Below are positions 1-7,289 of a DNA stretch of 64,000 nucleotides, piece by piece (position 1 is the first letter of the stretch; each line of letters opens with the position of its first letter). Both the position numbers and the translations under genes were made by a program. This DNA comes from Cytobacillus purgationiresistens (GTDB lineage: Bacteria > Bacillota > Bacilli > Bacillales > Cytobacillaceae), in contig NZ_JAUSUB010000009.1 in NCBI RefSeq assembly GCF_030813235.1, positions 84,231 to 148,230 on the forward strand. Direction: 5' to 3'. The notes beneath the pieces are model-generated. The model made no database searches. It was not told the DNA's origin and was given only the letters and a program-made list of their open reading frames with translations.

Positions 1-129
1 CACTTGTTCAGGGAGCTGTGCCCAGGAAATGATGAGAAATACAATAGCGCTGATAAACGATAGGCCACCAATAATGTCCCAAATCCATTCTGATTTTGTT
101 CTGCGTAACTTTAAAACTGGCCTATTCAA
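1..129 (-). CDS. N-terminal part of a DUF1648-like membrane protein (runs off the window)
   Basis: An open frame on the minus strand runs off the left edge. It begins at a TTG codon at 127-129 behind a GAGAGGG sequence. The visible 43 residues have a basic start, then WIWDIIGG, a hydrophobic segment of about 20 residues, and the motif WAQLPEQV. That order (helix followed by W-x-x-LP-x-x-V) is typical of the start of DUF1648/SdpI-like membrane proteins. The rest is outside the window, so the family call is tentative. Confidence 0.4.
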   Translation of the reverse strand, partial: MNRPVLKLRRTKSEWIWDIIGGLSFISAIVFLIISWAQLPEQV

Positions 130-228
130 AGTGAAGTCATCCCTCTCTTATATCTTCCTTATAATTATTTACGAATAGGCGCTTTAAAAGTTTCATGAAG
201 CCTAACTTGCCAGTCGCAAGTATGTAAC

Positions 229-831
229 TTAAAATAATTCTCTTAATAGAATCAATGCCGTTATCCAAATAAATATTGCTGAGCATTTATTAACCACCAT
301 AAATAGCTTCCCTGATCCATCCAGCCTTTTCATCATTCTCCCAGCTAAAGCCAATCCAAAAAACCAGCACCATGAAACGAAAATACAGGTGAAAGTAAAT
401 ATCCAAGTGTCATATGCTTCATAGCGAAGTGCACTTGTTCCTATAACCCCTACTGTATCCAGAATCGCATGAGGATTGAGCAAAGAAACTGAGAGCGCAA
501 AAAGAACTTGTTTCTTCATTGGCAATCCATCTACGTTCTCTGCAACTTGCGGCCTCGCTCTCCACATCGTATACCCCATAAAAATTAAAAAGAGCACACC
601 ACCGCCCATCAGCAGCAACCGCAATCCCTCCATCTGAGCAACGAGTGCTGATACGCCTAAAACTGCTAGTAAAATTAAAAGCGTATCACAAAGAGATGCC
701 GTTATAACTGCAGGGCTCGCTTTCAAAAAAGTGCTTTGCTCCGCTCCCTGTGAAAAAATAAAAACATTCTGTACGCCCAGTGGCAATATCAGGCCAAATG
801 CCAGCAGAAATCCGTGCACCAAAGGCTCCAC
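229..831 (-). CDS. LysE/ArgO family amino acid exporter
   Basis: This 200-residue inner-membrane protein should export basic or other amino acids by the LysE/ArgO mechanism. Conserved family signatures are visible: LPLGVQN near residue 17, LNPHAILDTVGVIG near 119, and SWCWFFGLALAGR near 152. Six hydrophobic helices and the length match ArgO and Bacillus YisU. It is divergent from a MocR-type regulator, the same pairing as yisU-yisV in B. subtilis, which suggests that the neighbour controls it. The substrate cannot be told from sequence. Confidence 0.88.
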   Translation of the reverse strand: MEPLVHGFLLAFGLILPLGVQNVFIFSQGAEQSTFLKASPAVITASLCDTLLILLAVLGVSALVAQMEGLRLLLMGGGVLFLIFMGYTMWRARPQVAENVDGLPMKKQVLFALSVSLLNPHAILDTVGVIGTSALRYEAYDTWIFTFTCIFVSWCWFFGLALAGRMMKRLDGSGKLFMVVNKCSAIFIWITALILLRELF

Positions 832-931
832 ACCTCTCGCCCCCTTCCCCCTTTATTATATTTATGGTAAAAAGAAAGGAAACAACCAATTGGATGGATT
901 AACAACCAACCAATTAAAAGGATTTGATTAA
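832..931. promoter_or_regulatory. Divergent promoter region with a 20-bp-spaced direct repeat
   Basis: The 100 bp between the exporter and the MocR regulator contains the 9-mer AACAACCAA twice, at 881-889 and 901-909, in the same orientation. The starts are exactly 20 bp apart, about two helical turns. MocR/GabR proteins are known to bind direct repeats in divergent promoters, so this is a likely operator for the adjacent regulator. The second copy ends 22 bp before the regulator's start codon, which fits autoregulation. Confidence 0.5.
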
Positions 932-2353
932 ATGAACTGGAAGCCCAATCGATCATCCCATTTATCCTTGCATATACAAATCACTGATTGGATAAAGGAG
1001 CGCATTCAAAATGGAGAATGGACTGTGGGAACGAAACTGCCGGCCCAGCGAAGGCTCGCGGAGAATTTTGAAGTGAATCGCAGTACAGTTGTAGCTGCAC
1101 TGGATGAGCTGACCGCTGATGGATTAATAGAAACAAGACCTGGCGGCGGCACTTATATATCAAACGACAGCTGGAATATCCTCTTAAAAAATGCTCAGCC
1201 TGACTGGGATAAGCATATTACTGAGAGCATTCACGAACCTAACTACCATACCATTCAATTAATTAATGAATATGAACAGGATCAAGATATCATACGTTTA
1301 GGGACAGGAGAGCTTTCTCCTTCCCTTTTGCCTGCCGACGCTATCGAGCAAGCACTTCAGAGTATCACACTTCAACCGAGAGATATGGGTTACTCTGAAC
1401 CGAAAGGAAACAAAAAACTAAGATCTGTACTCAGCCAGCATCTAAAGAATAGAAACATTCATGCTTCACCAGATAATATATTAATTGTCTCCGGTGCCCT
1501 TCAGGCATTGCAGCTGATCTCTTTAGGCTTGCTTGAGCAAGGGTCTGTTGTTTTCCAAGAATCTCCATCCTATTTGAATTCTGTCCATCCGTTTCAATCA
1601 GCAGGGATGCAGGTCATATCTTTTCAAAAAAATGAGGAAATGCAAACTAAACTTAAAAACTATAGCAGCAGGAAACAATCGATTTTTTATACCGTTCCCA
1701 CCTTACATAACCCCACCGGCAGCACGATGACATTGGGGGAGCGCCGCCATCTTTTGGAGACCTGTCATTCTCTGCATATCCCAATTATTGAAGATGATGT
1801 ATACCATGATCTCTTATTCAGCCACGATACCTTGCCAGCATTGAAAGCTTTAGACGAATCTGGTCAAGTCCTCTACATAGGGAGTCTTTCTAAGACATTA
1901 AGCCCTGGGTTAAGAATCGGATGGATTGTTGGACCTCAGCCGGTGATTAATAGATTAGCAGATATAAAAATGCAAACAGATTACGGATCAAGCGCCATTT
2001 CTCAGCAAATCGCAGCCCATTGGCTTCAAAGTCAGTTATATGAAAAGCACTTACATGTGCTAAGGAGCGAATTAGAGAAACGGGCTCAATTTATGCACAC
2101 CCTTCTGCTTAAATATTTCTCGGACGCAGCTTCTTGGCATAAGCCCACAGGCGGATTCTATATTTGGCTAAGGTTTAATAAACCAATCGTAAATAAATCT
2201 CTTTTCCTTAGACTGATAAAACAACAAATTTTAATCAACCCAGGCTATATTTATAATCCCCATGATCAGCATCATATCCGCCTGTCCTATGCCTACGCGG
2301 ACTTAGCTGAGATGGAAAAAGGATTAGTCATACTTAAGCAGGCTTTACGGTAA
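932..2353 (+). CDS. MocR/GabR-type PLP-dependent transcriptional regulator
   Basis: The protein (473 residues) fuses an N-terminal GntR winged helix (about residues 8-76, including KLPAQRRLAENFEVNRSTV) to a class I aminotransferase-like domain (about 115-470). The PLP-binding lysine is K321 in SLSKTLSPG, and HNPTGS near 259 is also conserved. Such proteins sense an amino compound or PLP and regulate a neighbouring gene. The divergent LysE exporter is the obvious target, as for YisV/YisU. A strong terminator follows directly. Confidence 0.9.
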   Translation: MNWKPNRSSHLSLHIQITDWIKERIQNGEWTVGTKLPAQRRLAENFEVNRSTVVAALDELTADGLIETRPGGGTYISNDSWNILLKNAQPDWDKHITESIHEPNYHTIQLINEYEQDQDIIRLGTGELSPSLLPADAIEQALQSITLQPRDMGYSEPKGNKKLRSVLSQHLKNRNIHASPDNILIVSGALQALQLISLGLLEQGSVVFQESPSYLNSVHPFQSAGMQVISFQKNEEMQTKLKNYSSRKQSIFYTVPTLHNPTGSTMTLGERRHLLETCHSLHIPIIEDDVYHDLLFSHDTLPALKALDESGQVLYIGSLSKTLSPGLRIGWIVGPQPVINRLADIKMQTDYGSSAISQQIAAHWLQSQLYEKHLHVLRSELEKRAQFMHTLLLKYFSDAASWHKPTGGFYIWLRFNKPIVNKSLFLRLIKQQILINPGYIYNPHDQHHIRLSYAYADLAEMEKGLVILKQALR

Positions 2354-2360
2354 TAACAAA

Positions 2361-2396
2361 AACCTCCTTATTCATAAGGGAGGTTCCGCTTTTTTT
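2361..2396 (+). terminator. Rho-independent terminator of the MocR gene
   Basis: A hairpin with arms AACCTCC and GGGAGGTT (2361-2385) is followed by CCGC and seven T residues, a few bases after the stop codon. Confidence 0.85.
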
Positions 2397-2478
2397 ACAT
2401 CTATCTGTTACTTAACGGACATCGGATATGAAACAGCAGCCTGCCAGTTGATTGGCTGGAGAAAGAATAGTCCACTCG

Positions 2479-3798
2479 TTACTTCGTGCTTTGCACATAT
2501 AAAGGACTGCTGATCTGCAAGGACTGTTCAATGTCAGCCACAATATCCTTAACATCCTCAAGCCCGACAGAAAGTCTAATCAACTCAGGTGTTATCCCGG
2601 CTTCAAGCTGCTGATCTGGCGATAATCGCGCATGGGTCGTACTTGCAGGGTGAATGATCAATGTTTTTGCATCACCAACATTGGCGAGGTGTGATAGGAG
2701 CTTTAAGGAATTGATAAAAGTTTTGGCCGATTCCAATCCTCCCTTTATTCCAAAGGTAAATATCGCTCCAGCTCCACCTGGCACATATTCCTCCGCTAAA
2801 CGGTATTGCGGATCATTCGGCAAACTAGGATAGTTCACCCATTCAATCGCGGGATGGGAAGCTAAGTGGGCAGCCACTTCTTTTGCATTTTGCACATGCT
2901 GCTTCACTCGTACTGATAACGACTCCAGCCCTTGAATAAACAACCAGCTGTTAAACGGAGACAAGGTTGCACCTAAATCATGTCCCAGCTCAAAGCGCGC
3001 CTTGCTGATAAACGCTTTCTCCCGAGACAGTTCAACAAAGGAATGATTGTCGAGGATTGACTTCTTTCTTGTAAAATCCGGGAAGCTGCCATTATCCCAA
3101 GGAAAGTTGCCACCGTCTATAATTGCACCGCCGATGGAGGTACCATGACCACCAATAAATTTTGTCGTAGAATGAATAACAATATTAGCGCCAAATTCTA
3201 GCAGCTTTAATAGTGCAGGCGTTGTAAAAGTACTATCAACGACAAGCGGTAGCCCATTGCGATGGGCAATGTCGCTAAGCTTCTTTAAATCAGCAATCTC
3301 CAGATTCGGATTTCCAATCGTTTCTGTGAAAATCGCTTTTGTCTTATCATTGATATGTCTTTCAATCTCATCCAGATCTGTTCCATTAACAAAATGGACC
3401 TTCACCCCAAAGCCTTGAAAGGTTTCAGAAAACAAATGATAGGTTCCTCCATACAAAGCATTCGTAGCTATAAGCTCATCTCCTGCCTTTGCAAGTGTCA
3501 GCATTGCAATTGAGATCGCGGCCTGCCCGGATGCAACAGCAAAGGCGCCAACTCCTCCTTCGAGCTTCGCTAGTCTCTCCTCAAGTACAGCATTTGTGGG
3601 GTTCGCATTTCTTGAATATACGTAACCTTCCCCTTGCATTTTAAAAAGGGAAGCCGCATGATCCGTACTATCAAACACGTAGGAGGATGTCATATAAATC
3701 GGAACCGCCCTCGCATTTGTAACCGGATCCGGCGTTTGTCCGCCATGAAGTGCGAGCGTATCAAAACCAAACTGAAAATCATTTTCCCTGTCAGCCAT
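2479..3798 (-). CDS. metY: O-acetylhomoserine sulfhydrylase / aminocarboxypropyltransferase (MetY-type)
   Basis: This PLP enzyme of the Cys/Met metabolism family (439 residues) makes homocysteine from O-acetylhomoserine and sulfide. The PLP lysine is K213 in HSTTKFIGGHG. Near the start are LHGGQ and YMTSSYVF, and VYSRNANPTN near 60 also fits MetY. Length is as usual for MetY and longer than MetB/MetC. Its start lies just behind a terminator and an SAM-I riboswitch, so expression should fall when S-adenosylmethionine is plentiful, as expected for methionine synthesis. Confidence 0.93.
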   Translation of the reverse strand: MADRENDFQFGFDTLALHGGQTPDPVTNARAVPIYMTSSYVFDSTDHAASLFKMQGEGYVYSRNANPTNAVLEERLAKLEGGVGAFAVASGQAAISIAMLTLAKAGDELIATNALYGGTYHLFSETFQGFGVKVHFVNGTDLDEIERHINDKTKAIFTETIGNPNLEIADLKKLSDIAHRNGLPLVVDSTFTTPALLKLLEFGANIVIHSTTKFIGGHGTSIGGAIIDGGNFPWDNGSFPDFTRKKSILDNHSFVELSREKAFISKARFELGHDLGATLSPFNSWLFIQGLESLSVRVKQHVQNAKEVAAHLASHPAIEWVNYPSLPNDPQYRLAEEYVPGGAGAIFTFGIKGGLESAKTFINSLKLLSHLANVGDAKTLIIHPASTTHARLSPDQQLEAGITPELIRLSVGLEDVKDIVADIEQSLQISSPLYVQSTK

Positions 3799-3824
3799 TA
3801 TTCATTCCCCTTTCTTATTGAAAA

Positions 3825-3867
3825 AAAGGCAGCTTTTTCAAATGATAAATTTGAAAAAGCTGCCTTT
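3825..3867 (-). terminator. SAM riboswitch expression-platform terminator before metY
   Basis: Two perfectly complementary 18-nt arms (3825-3842 and 3850-3867) enclose a 7-nt loop. In the minus-strand direction a run of U residues follows. It lies between the S-box aptamer and the metY start, so it is the ligand-controlled attenuator. Confidence 0.9.
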
Positions 3868-3948
3868 AGTCGTCTAATCGGCATGCTCCAATATGCAGTT
3901 AACCCTCAAAAATAAGAAGAGGGGTGATCATATACAGGATCGCCTCAA

Positions 3949-4051
3949 CTTATCTTCAAAAGCAAAAAATGCTTTTTGGAATTAGCACCGTTCCATAACT
4001 GTTCGGCTGCTGAGGTTTCATCAGGCCAATCCTTCCACCTCTCTGGATAAG
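3949..4051 (-). promoter_or_regulatory. SAM-I (S-box) riboswitch controlling metY
   Basis: Read on the minus strand, the element starts with CTTATCCAGAGAGGTGG and ends with the pairing partner GAAGATAAG, closing P1. Between them lie GCCTGATGAAACC, CGGCAACC-like CAGCAGCCG and the conserved GGTGCTAATTCC. These are the S-box hallmarks in the right order. High SAM should favour the downstream terminator and stop metY transcription. Confidence 0.95.
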
Positions 4052-4092
4052 TCAATATTTATTTACTTATCTAAAAATTTTATTAATCAATA

Positions 4093-4121
4093 GATTAAAA
4101 AATTATCTTCCAATCTGTCAA
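4093..4121 (-). promoter_or_regulatory. Sigma-A-like promoter of the metY transcript
   Basis: On the minus strand a consensus -35 TTGACA (4116-4121) is separated by 17 bp from a weak -10 TTAATC (4093-4098). It lies about 40 bp upstream of the riboswitch 5' end. Confidence 0.5.
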
Positions 4122-4297
4122 CACTGTTTTAAATCATACTAATTAAAATCTTTAATTATTCCGGAAAAAGAGAGTTAAATAGATGAATCTCACCAATCGA
4201 ATATAGCAAAAAATCCGAGTAATCTTCCTACAGAATGACATGCAGCACCATCTGTTTCTAAGAAAGAGGGTTTCTTTTCCTTATCCCAAATGTACTT

Positions 4298-5050
4298 TTA
4301 TGGAAGAATGGCAAATGACCTGACTGGAAAGCCTGATGCCCTCTCTGCTTTTGGCACTATATTAAAGATGACCGCCCCTTTTGCAGGGACCTGATCCAAA
4401 TTCGTTAATAGCTCAATTTGATAGGTATCCTGTTCCAATACATAATACTCCCCTAATAAAGCACCGTTCTTACGATAGTCGATAGCGGAATCAGTATCGA
4501 ATGTTTCATGACCAATGGCACTTACTTTCCTTTGTTCAAATAAAAATGTCAATGCATCCAATCCCCAACCTGGTGCATGACTTTTTCCTTCATCATCTTT
4601 GTTATCAAACGCTTCTTTATCTGGCCAGCGCTTACTCCAATCTGTACGCAGTGCAACAAAGGATCCTTCCTCAATTTCCCCATGTTCCTCTTCGAATCGG
4701 TGAATATCCTCTACAGTTAAGGTAAAGTCATGATCTTCGGCCGCTTCCTTGGATTGATCAATAACGACGAGCGGCAGCACGAACTCTTTTAAACCTAGCT
4801 CATGTAAATATCTCGTATCACGGACAAAGTGGATAGGAGCATCCAGATGAGTACCATATTGACCTGGGAACTGAAAGTTTTGTGCAAAAAAACCATCATC
4901 ATGGCTAAATAATGTGGAGAACTCAGCATCATTAAAAGCTGAAAAGTGGGGAGAGTCAGGCCCAAATGCATGAGTTAAATCCACCCACTTCTTCCCTTTG
5001 ATTACTTCAATTGCTTTAAGTAATTCATTTTCTGTTTGCACGTTTGTCAT
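4298..5050 (-). CDS. Cyclase family protein (kynurenine-formamidase-like metal hydrolase)
   Basis: The protein of about 250 residues belongs to the cyclase/KynB fold family, metal-dependent hydrolases of amides or lactones. The signature WVDLTHAFGPDSPHF near the start and GQYGTHLDAPIHF near residue 66 carry the metal-binding histidine/aspartate pattern. GHETFDTD and the C-terminal PVRSFAIL also fit. The second ATG of an ATG-ATG pair is 6 bases behind GAGGTG. The gene is preceded by its own SAM-I riboswitch, which places it in the sulfur/methionine regulon. Its substrate is unknown, and kynurenine is unlikely in that context. Confidence 0.85.
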   Translation of the reverse strand: MTNVQTENELLKAIEVIKGKKWVDLTHAFGPDSPHFSAFNDAEFSTLFSHDDGFFAQNFQFPGQYGTHLDAPIHFVRDTRYLHELGLKEFVLPLVVIDQSKEAAEDHDFTLTVEDIHRFEEEHGEIEEGSFVALRTDWSKRWPDKEAFDNKDDEGKSHAPGWGLDALTFLFEQRKVSAIGHETFDTDSAIDYRKNGALLGEYYVLEQDTYQIELLTNLDQVPAKGAVIFNIVPKAERASGFPVRSFAILP

Positions 5051-5088
5051 CATAATCACCTCAAAATATTATTTTTTCACAAAAATAA

Positions 5089-5115
5089 AACCTCTTCTCA
5101 TTATAAGAAGAGGTT
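5089..5115 (-). terminator. SAM riboswitch terminator before the cyclase gene
   Basis: Arms AGAAGAGG-type 5089-5098 and 5106-5115 pair perfectly over 10 bp with a 7-nt loop. On the minus strand TTTTATTTTT follows. The position between aptamer and start codon marks it as the expression platform. Confidence 0.88.
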
Positions 5116-5138
5116 GGATATCCATGATTCATTCTCTT

Positions 5139-5236
5139 CTTATCTTCAAGCATTGCTGCTTCTGGAATTAGCACAGTGCTTAATAAGCCTGTTGCCGAGG
5201 TATCCAAGGGCCAGTCCCTCCACCTCTCTTGATAAG
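5139..5236 (-). promoter_or_regulatory. SAM-I (S-box) riboswitch controlling the cyclase-family gene
   Basis: On the minus strand the element opens with CTTATCAAGAGAGGTGG, continues with ACTGGCCC, ACCTCGGCAACAGG and GTGCTAATTCC, and closes with GAAGATAAG. This is the complete S-box core, more canonical than the one before metY. It controls a single cyclase-family gene. Confidence 0.95.
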
Positions 5237-5260
5237 AAATGTTTCTATTTAATTATTGTA

Positions 5261-5289
5261 AGGATACTTAAATTATTTCGTGATGTCAA
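5261..5289 (-). promoter_or_regulatory. Sigma-A-like promoter of the cyclase transcript
   Basis: A minus-strand TTGACA (5284-5289) and TATCCT (5261-5266) are spaced by 17 bp, just upstream of the riboswitch. Confidence 0.55.
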
Positions 5290-5314
5290 TCATTATTTGA
5301 AAATTCTATATTTA

Positions 5315-6070
5315 TTAATTCATTGTCAAACCATTGTCCACAACGATGTTCTGTCCAGTTACTGCCTTTGCCCTTGTGGATGCCAAAAATGCGACCATTT
5401 CAGCTACATCCTCAGGCTGGGTAACACGCTGTAAGGCAGAGCTGCCGGCAACTAATGCAAACACTTCGGGCGTCGTCACAGCACTCGCATCCGTCGTCTC
5501 AAGCAAACCTCCTGAAACCATATTTACTGTGATCCCATATTGTCCAAGTTCCTTGGCCATATTGCGTGTAAACCCAATCAAAGCAGCCTTTGCTGTTGTA
5601 TATTGGTGATAGGCGACAACTGGATTTTGGAAAAGATTTGTTCCAATTTGAATCACACGGCCGCTGCTTGATTCCTTCAATGCAGGGAGAACTGACTGAA
5701 TTACATTTAATGAGGCCTTCACCGCTCCTTCAAGCTGTTCATTATATTGATCCCATGTTAAATCCTCCACAGAAGCCTGCGCAATTGGATCAAACTTAAA
5801 GTTAACGAGCGCATTATTGACTACGATATCGATCGGTCCAAATCTCTCCTCAGCCTGCGTCACCATTTTTTCAACTTCCGCTCTATCCCGAACATCTGCA
5901 CGAATCGCCATGGCATGGTCATTGCCAATTTCTGCTGCTACGCTTTCCGCCTTATGCTGGCTATGAATGTAGTTAACAATAACAAAATATCCTTGCTGAC
6001 CAAATTTCCGCGCGATGGCCGCACCTAATCCGCGGCTTCCCCCTGTGACTAAAACCACTTTGTTTTTCAT
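5315..6070 (-). CDS. SDR family oxidoreductase (FabG-like) under a TPP riboswitch
   Basis: This classical short-chain dehydrogenase (251 residues) uses NAD(P)H. The cofactor motif is TGGSRGLG at residues 9-16, with NNAL near 86. The catalytic motif YTTAK is near 157, and the C-terminal GQNIVVDNG is typical of FabG-type enzymes. It would normally be called 3-oxoacyl-ACP reductase, but a THI-box riboswitch in its leader points to a role linked to thiamine. No other thiamine gene is next to it. Confidence 0.88.
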   Translation of the reverse strand: MKNKVVLVTGGSRGLGAAIARKFGQQGYFVIVNYIHSQHKAESVAAEIGNDHAMAIRADVRDRAEVEKMVTQAEERFGPIDIVVNNALVNFKFDPIAQASVEDLTWDQYNEQLEGAVKASLNVIQSVLPALKESSSGRVIQIGTNLFQNPVVAYHQYTTAKAALIGFTRNMAKELGQYGITVNMVSGGLLETTDASAVTTPEVFALVAGSSALQRVTQPEDVAEMVAFLASTRAKAVTGQNIVVDNGLTMN

Positions 6071-6137
6071 AGTGTTGTCCCTCTTTTATATAAGATTATT
6101 AAAATGTATACAGAAGGAGTTCTTAGCAGCAATATAA

Positions 6138-6161
6138 AAAGCTCCCCATCAGGAGAGCTTT
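6138..6161 (-). terminator. TPP riboswitch terminator before the SDR gene
   Basis: On the minus strand AAAGCTC and GAGCTTT arms with an inner CC/GG pairing form a hairpin followed by TTTTTATATT. It lies between the THI-box and the SDR start codon. Confidence 0.8.
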
Positions 6162-6200
6162 ATGTACAAAATTTCATCTACGCTTCACGTACTATGTACT

Positions 6201-6282
6201 TTGCTCCCTACGCTCGTCTTAACGAACAGGTTCTAAGGGTCAGGTTTTAACCTTCTCAACTCATTTGAGTTCCCCTGCAACT
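6201..6282 (-). promoter_or_regulatory. TPP (THI-box) riboswitch controlling the SDR gene
   Basis: The minus strand carries GCAGGGGAACTC, then GAGTTGAGAAGG, then ACCCTTAGAACCTG, then GTTAAGACGAGCGTAGGGA. These match the invariant THI-box segments in order, and GTTGC/GCAA close P1. High thiamine pyrophosphate should turn the gene off through the adjacent terminator. Confidence 0.93.
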
Positions 6283-6297
6283 ATTTTAATTACTTGC

Positions 6298-6326
6298 ATC
6301 ATAGCACAGGACCTAGTGTCATTCAA
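6298..6326 (-). promoter_or_regulatory. Promoter of the TPP-riboswitch transcript
   Basis: Minus-strand -35 TTGAAT (6321-6326) and -10 TATGAT (6298-6303) are spaced by exactly 17 bp, 16 bases upstream of the aptamer. Confidence 0.6.
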
Positions 6327-6439
6327 CGAAAGCCTTTCTCTCAGTTTGCATTCAGTTACAGCTTTTTCATGTCTATTGAAGGTTTTTTACTTTCCCTAAC
6401 GAATAAAGTACTATTCCGATAGAGAAAGAAGATAGAAAC

Positions 6440-7249
6440 ATGAGTCGTATGGTAGATTATTATAATCAATTTGATGAATGGGGACGATTGGACCGTGAAC
6501 CGATTGAATTTAAAGTAAACTGGCATTATATGAAAAAGCATTTACCTTCAAGTGGTCATATTTTAGACAATGGAGCAGGGCCGGGAAAGTATGCGATGGC
6601 ACTTGCACACGAAGGATATGATGTGACTTTAACAGATATTACGGCAAAATTAGTACAAGTAGCTGAGGAAAAAGCGGATGAGCTGAATTTATTAGGACAA
6701 TTCAATGGTTTTCACTCTGCTGACGCTAGACATCTTCATATGATCGAAGATGAACAGTTTGATGCGTCACTCATGCTTGGCCCTCTGTATCATCTTCAAG
6801 AGGAAAAAGATCGCAATCAAGCATTGAGTGAGCTTCATCGAGTAACCAAGTTGGGTGGCATCATTTTTGTAGCTTTCATGCCAAGAATTAGACATATACT
6901 GACTTCTCTTCTTTCCCCTGAGCATTGGCGGCCGAACAATGAAATAGATAACATTCTTCATTTCACACAAACAGGGAGATTTAATCACAGTGATGAAGGA
7001 CGTTTCACTGGAGCTTATTATTTTGAAATTGAAGAAATTCAGCCATTTATGGAACAAAGCGGTTTCGAGACACTAGAGCTGATCGGATCTAACCCTGGTT
7101 CCATCTTAAGTGATGAGCAATGGACGTATTGGAGAGATAAAGGAGATAACGAGATCAATAAAATCATCGAATTAATCAAAGAAAGAGCAGCAGATCCCTA
7201 TATTCTCGGTTTATCCTCACACCTGCTTTATATTGGCAAGAAAAAATGA
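6440..7249 (+). CDS. Class I SAM-dependent methyltransferase
   Basis: The 269-residue soluble protein has a Rossmann methyltransferase fold. Motif I is ILDNGAGPGKYA near residue 41, an acidic end of strand 2 follows (VTLTDIT), and ASLMLGPLYHL near 112 corresponds to motif IV. The substrate is not evident. It stands alone between two minus-strand genes and shares a terminator with the convergent glycosyltransferase. Confidence 0.85.
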   Translation: MSRMVDYYNQFDEWGRLDREPIEFKVNWHYMKKHLPSSGHILDNGAGPGKYAMALAHEGYDVTLTDITAKLVQVAEEKADELNLLGQFNGFHSADARHLHMIEDEQFDASLMLGPLYHLQEEKDRNQALSELHRVTKLGGIIFVAFMPRIRHILTSLLSPEHWRPNNEIDNILHFTQTGRFNHSDEGRFTGAYYFEIEEIQPFMEQSGFETLELIGSNPGSILSDEQWTYWRDKGDNEINKIIELIKERAADPYILGLSSHLLYIGKKK

Positions 7250-7284
7250 AGAATCCTACTTTCCTACATAAAGGAGGATTCTTC
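7248..7284. terminator. Terminator between the convergent methyltransferase and glycosyltransferase genes
   Basis: Arms GAAGAATCCT (7248-7257) and AGGATTCTTC (7275-7284) are perfectly complementary. It starts at the methyltransferase stop codon and could serve both strands. Confidence 0.7.
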
Positions 7285-7289
7285 TCTCT

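Noticed and set aside
5036..5434. 132-codon plus-strand ORF over the second SAM riboswitch
   Set aside because: It is antisense to the riboswitch and the SDR gene and has no protein-like features or binding site.
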